DNA from: Streptomyces clavuligerus
GTDB taxonomy: Bacteria > Actinomycetota > Actinomycetes > Streptomycetales > Streptomycetaceae
Reading direction: 5' to 3'
Assembly: GCF_005519465.1 (NCBI RefSeq)
Contig: NZ_CP027858.1
Coordinates: 5,208,001-5,272,000 of the forward strand
DNA length: 64,000 nucleotides
Shown: piece after piece, positions 63,802-64,000 of the stretch
How the letters are laid out: each line of letters opens with the position of its first letter
How positions within the stretch are numbered: the stretch's first letter is position 1
Program-made: the position numbers and the translations under genes
The notes under the pieces: generated by a model
Database searches by the model: none
What the model saw: the letters and a program-made list of their open reading frames with translations, nothing else
Told to the model about the DNA's origin: nothing

Positions 63802-64000
63802 CAGCGGGGCCCGATCTCGCGGTCGCGCAGCCCGTCCGGGTCGAGCACCTCGCGGATCAGCCGCAGTTCGGCGGCGTCGGGCTCCCGGGTGTACGGGACC
63901 TCCGCGGGGACGGCGAGGGGGAAGCCGGTCGCCTCCCGCACCTGCTCGACGGTGACCCCGGGGTGCAGCGAGGCCAGCCGCATCGAGCCGTCGGGCGTGG
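63801..64000 (-). CDS. ipdB: IpdB-like CoA-transferase/hydrolase beta subunit, C-terminal fragment
   Basis: Only the last 65 codons are inside the window; the gene enters from the right edge. The sequence MRLASLHPGVTVEQVREATG, then AVPAEVPYTREP and LRLIREVLDPDGLRD, matches the C-terminus of IpdB-type CoA-transferase family I beta subunits. In mycobacteria IpdAB opens steroid ring C hydrolytically. The alpha subunit (IpdA) should lie immediately outside the window. Confidence 0.8.
   Translation of the reverse strand, partial: TPDGSMRLASLHPGVTVEQVREATGFPLAVPAEVPYTREPDAAELRLIREVLDPDGLRDREIGPR

Noticed and set aside
1..64000. Insertion sequences, prophage or integrative-element ends
   Set aside because: I found no transposase, integrase, phage structural gene or tRNA-associated direct repeat in the window.

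Overview
The window is chromosomal DNA from a Streptomyces-type actinomycete. The evidence is the very high G+C content, frequent GTG starts, 4-base ATGA/GTGA stop/start overlaps, and core gene blocks in an order I know from Streptomyces chromosomes (dnaE, his, trp, lgt, gltBD). Calls rest on reading translated sequence and motifs; no database search was run.

Layout. 0-7.3 kb: 5' end of a secreted-protein gene (phoD-like by signal peptide and remembered gene order), a membrane-anchored DsbA-like protein, a membrane protein, a DUF2252 kinase-fold protein and divergent dnaE. 7.4-17.3 kb: small conserved proteins (including a 22-residue protein matching ribosomal protein bL37), a NYN-domain protein, an ABC exporter, a tandem-repeat array, a YbaK deacylase, a LON-domain protein and a large beta-helix-like membrane protein. 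17.5-23.3 kb: the his operon hisD-C-B-(small membrane protein)-H-priA-(RidA-like)-F. 23.6-35.2 kb: a P450, a TIGR03085 protein, hisI-trpE with three small membrane-protein genes, then trpC-trpM-trpB-trpA, a second DsbA-like protein and lgt. PriA is the bifunctional HisA/TrpF isomerase, so it serves both amino-acid pathways, and no separate trpF is seen.

35.4-44.4 kb (minus strand) is the most unusual part: seven overlapping genes encode four different ADP-ribosylglycohydrolase-family proteins, a ribokinase, a class III CoA-transferase and a CitE/HpcH-type lyase. A LacI-type palindrome lies just upstream. I read it as a sugar-repressible catabolic operon that releases a ribose-type sugar and processes the remaining part as a CoA ester; its substrate is unknown.

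44.6-53.6 kb: a VIT-family transporter, a repeat-rich 1.07 kb gap, gltB-gltD and a nucleotidyltransferase-like protein. 53.6-64 kb: an MFS exporter with a SoxR/MerR-type box, then a locus resembling part of the mycobacterial KstR2 regulon for degradation of steroid rings C and D (FadE31/FadE32-like acyl-CoA dehydrogenases, SDR, KstR2-like regulator with a matching operator, FadA6-like thiolase, IpdC-like and IpdB-like proteins).

A theme across the window is expansion of GC-rich repeats, both between genes (12.2-12.9, 23.4, 45.7-46.1 kb) and inside enzymes: about 290 residues in one glycohydrolase, about 255 residues in the FadE32-like protein, and the N-terminus of the KstR2-like regulator.
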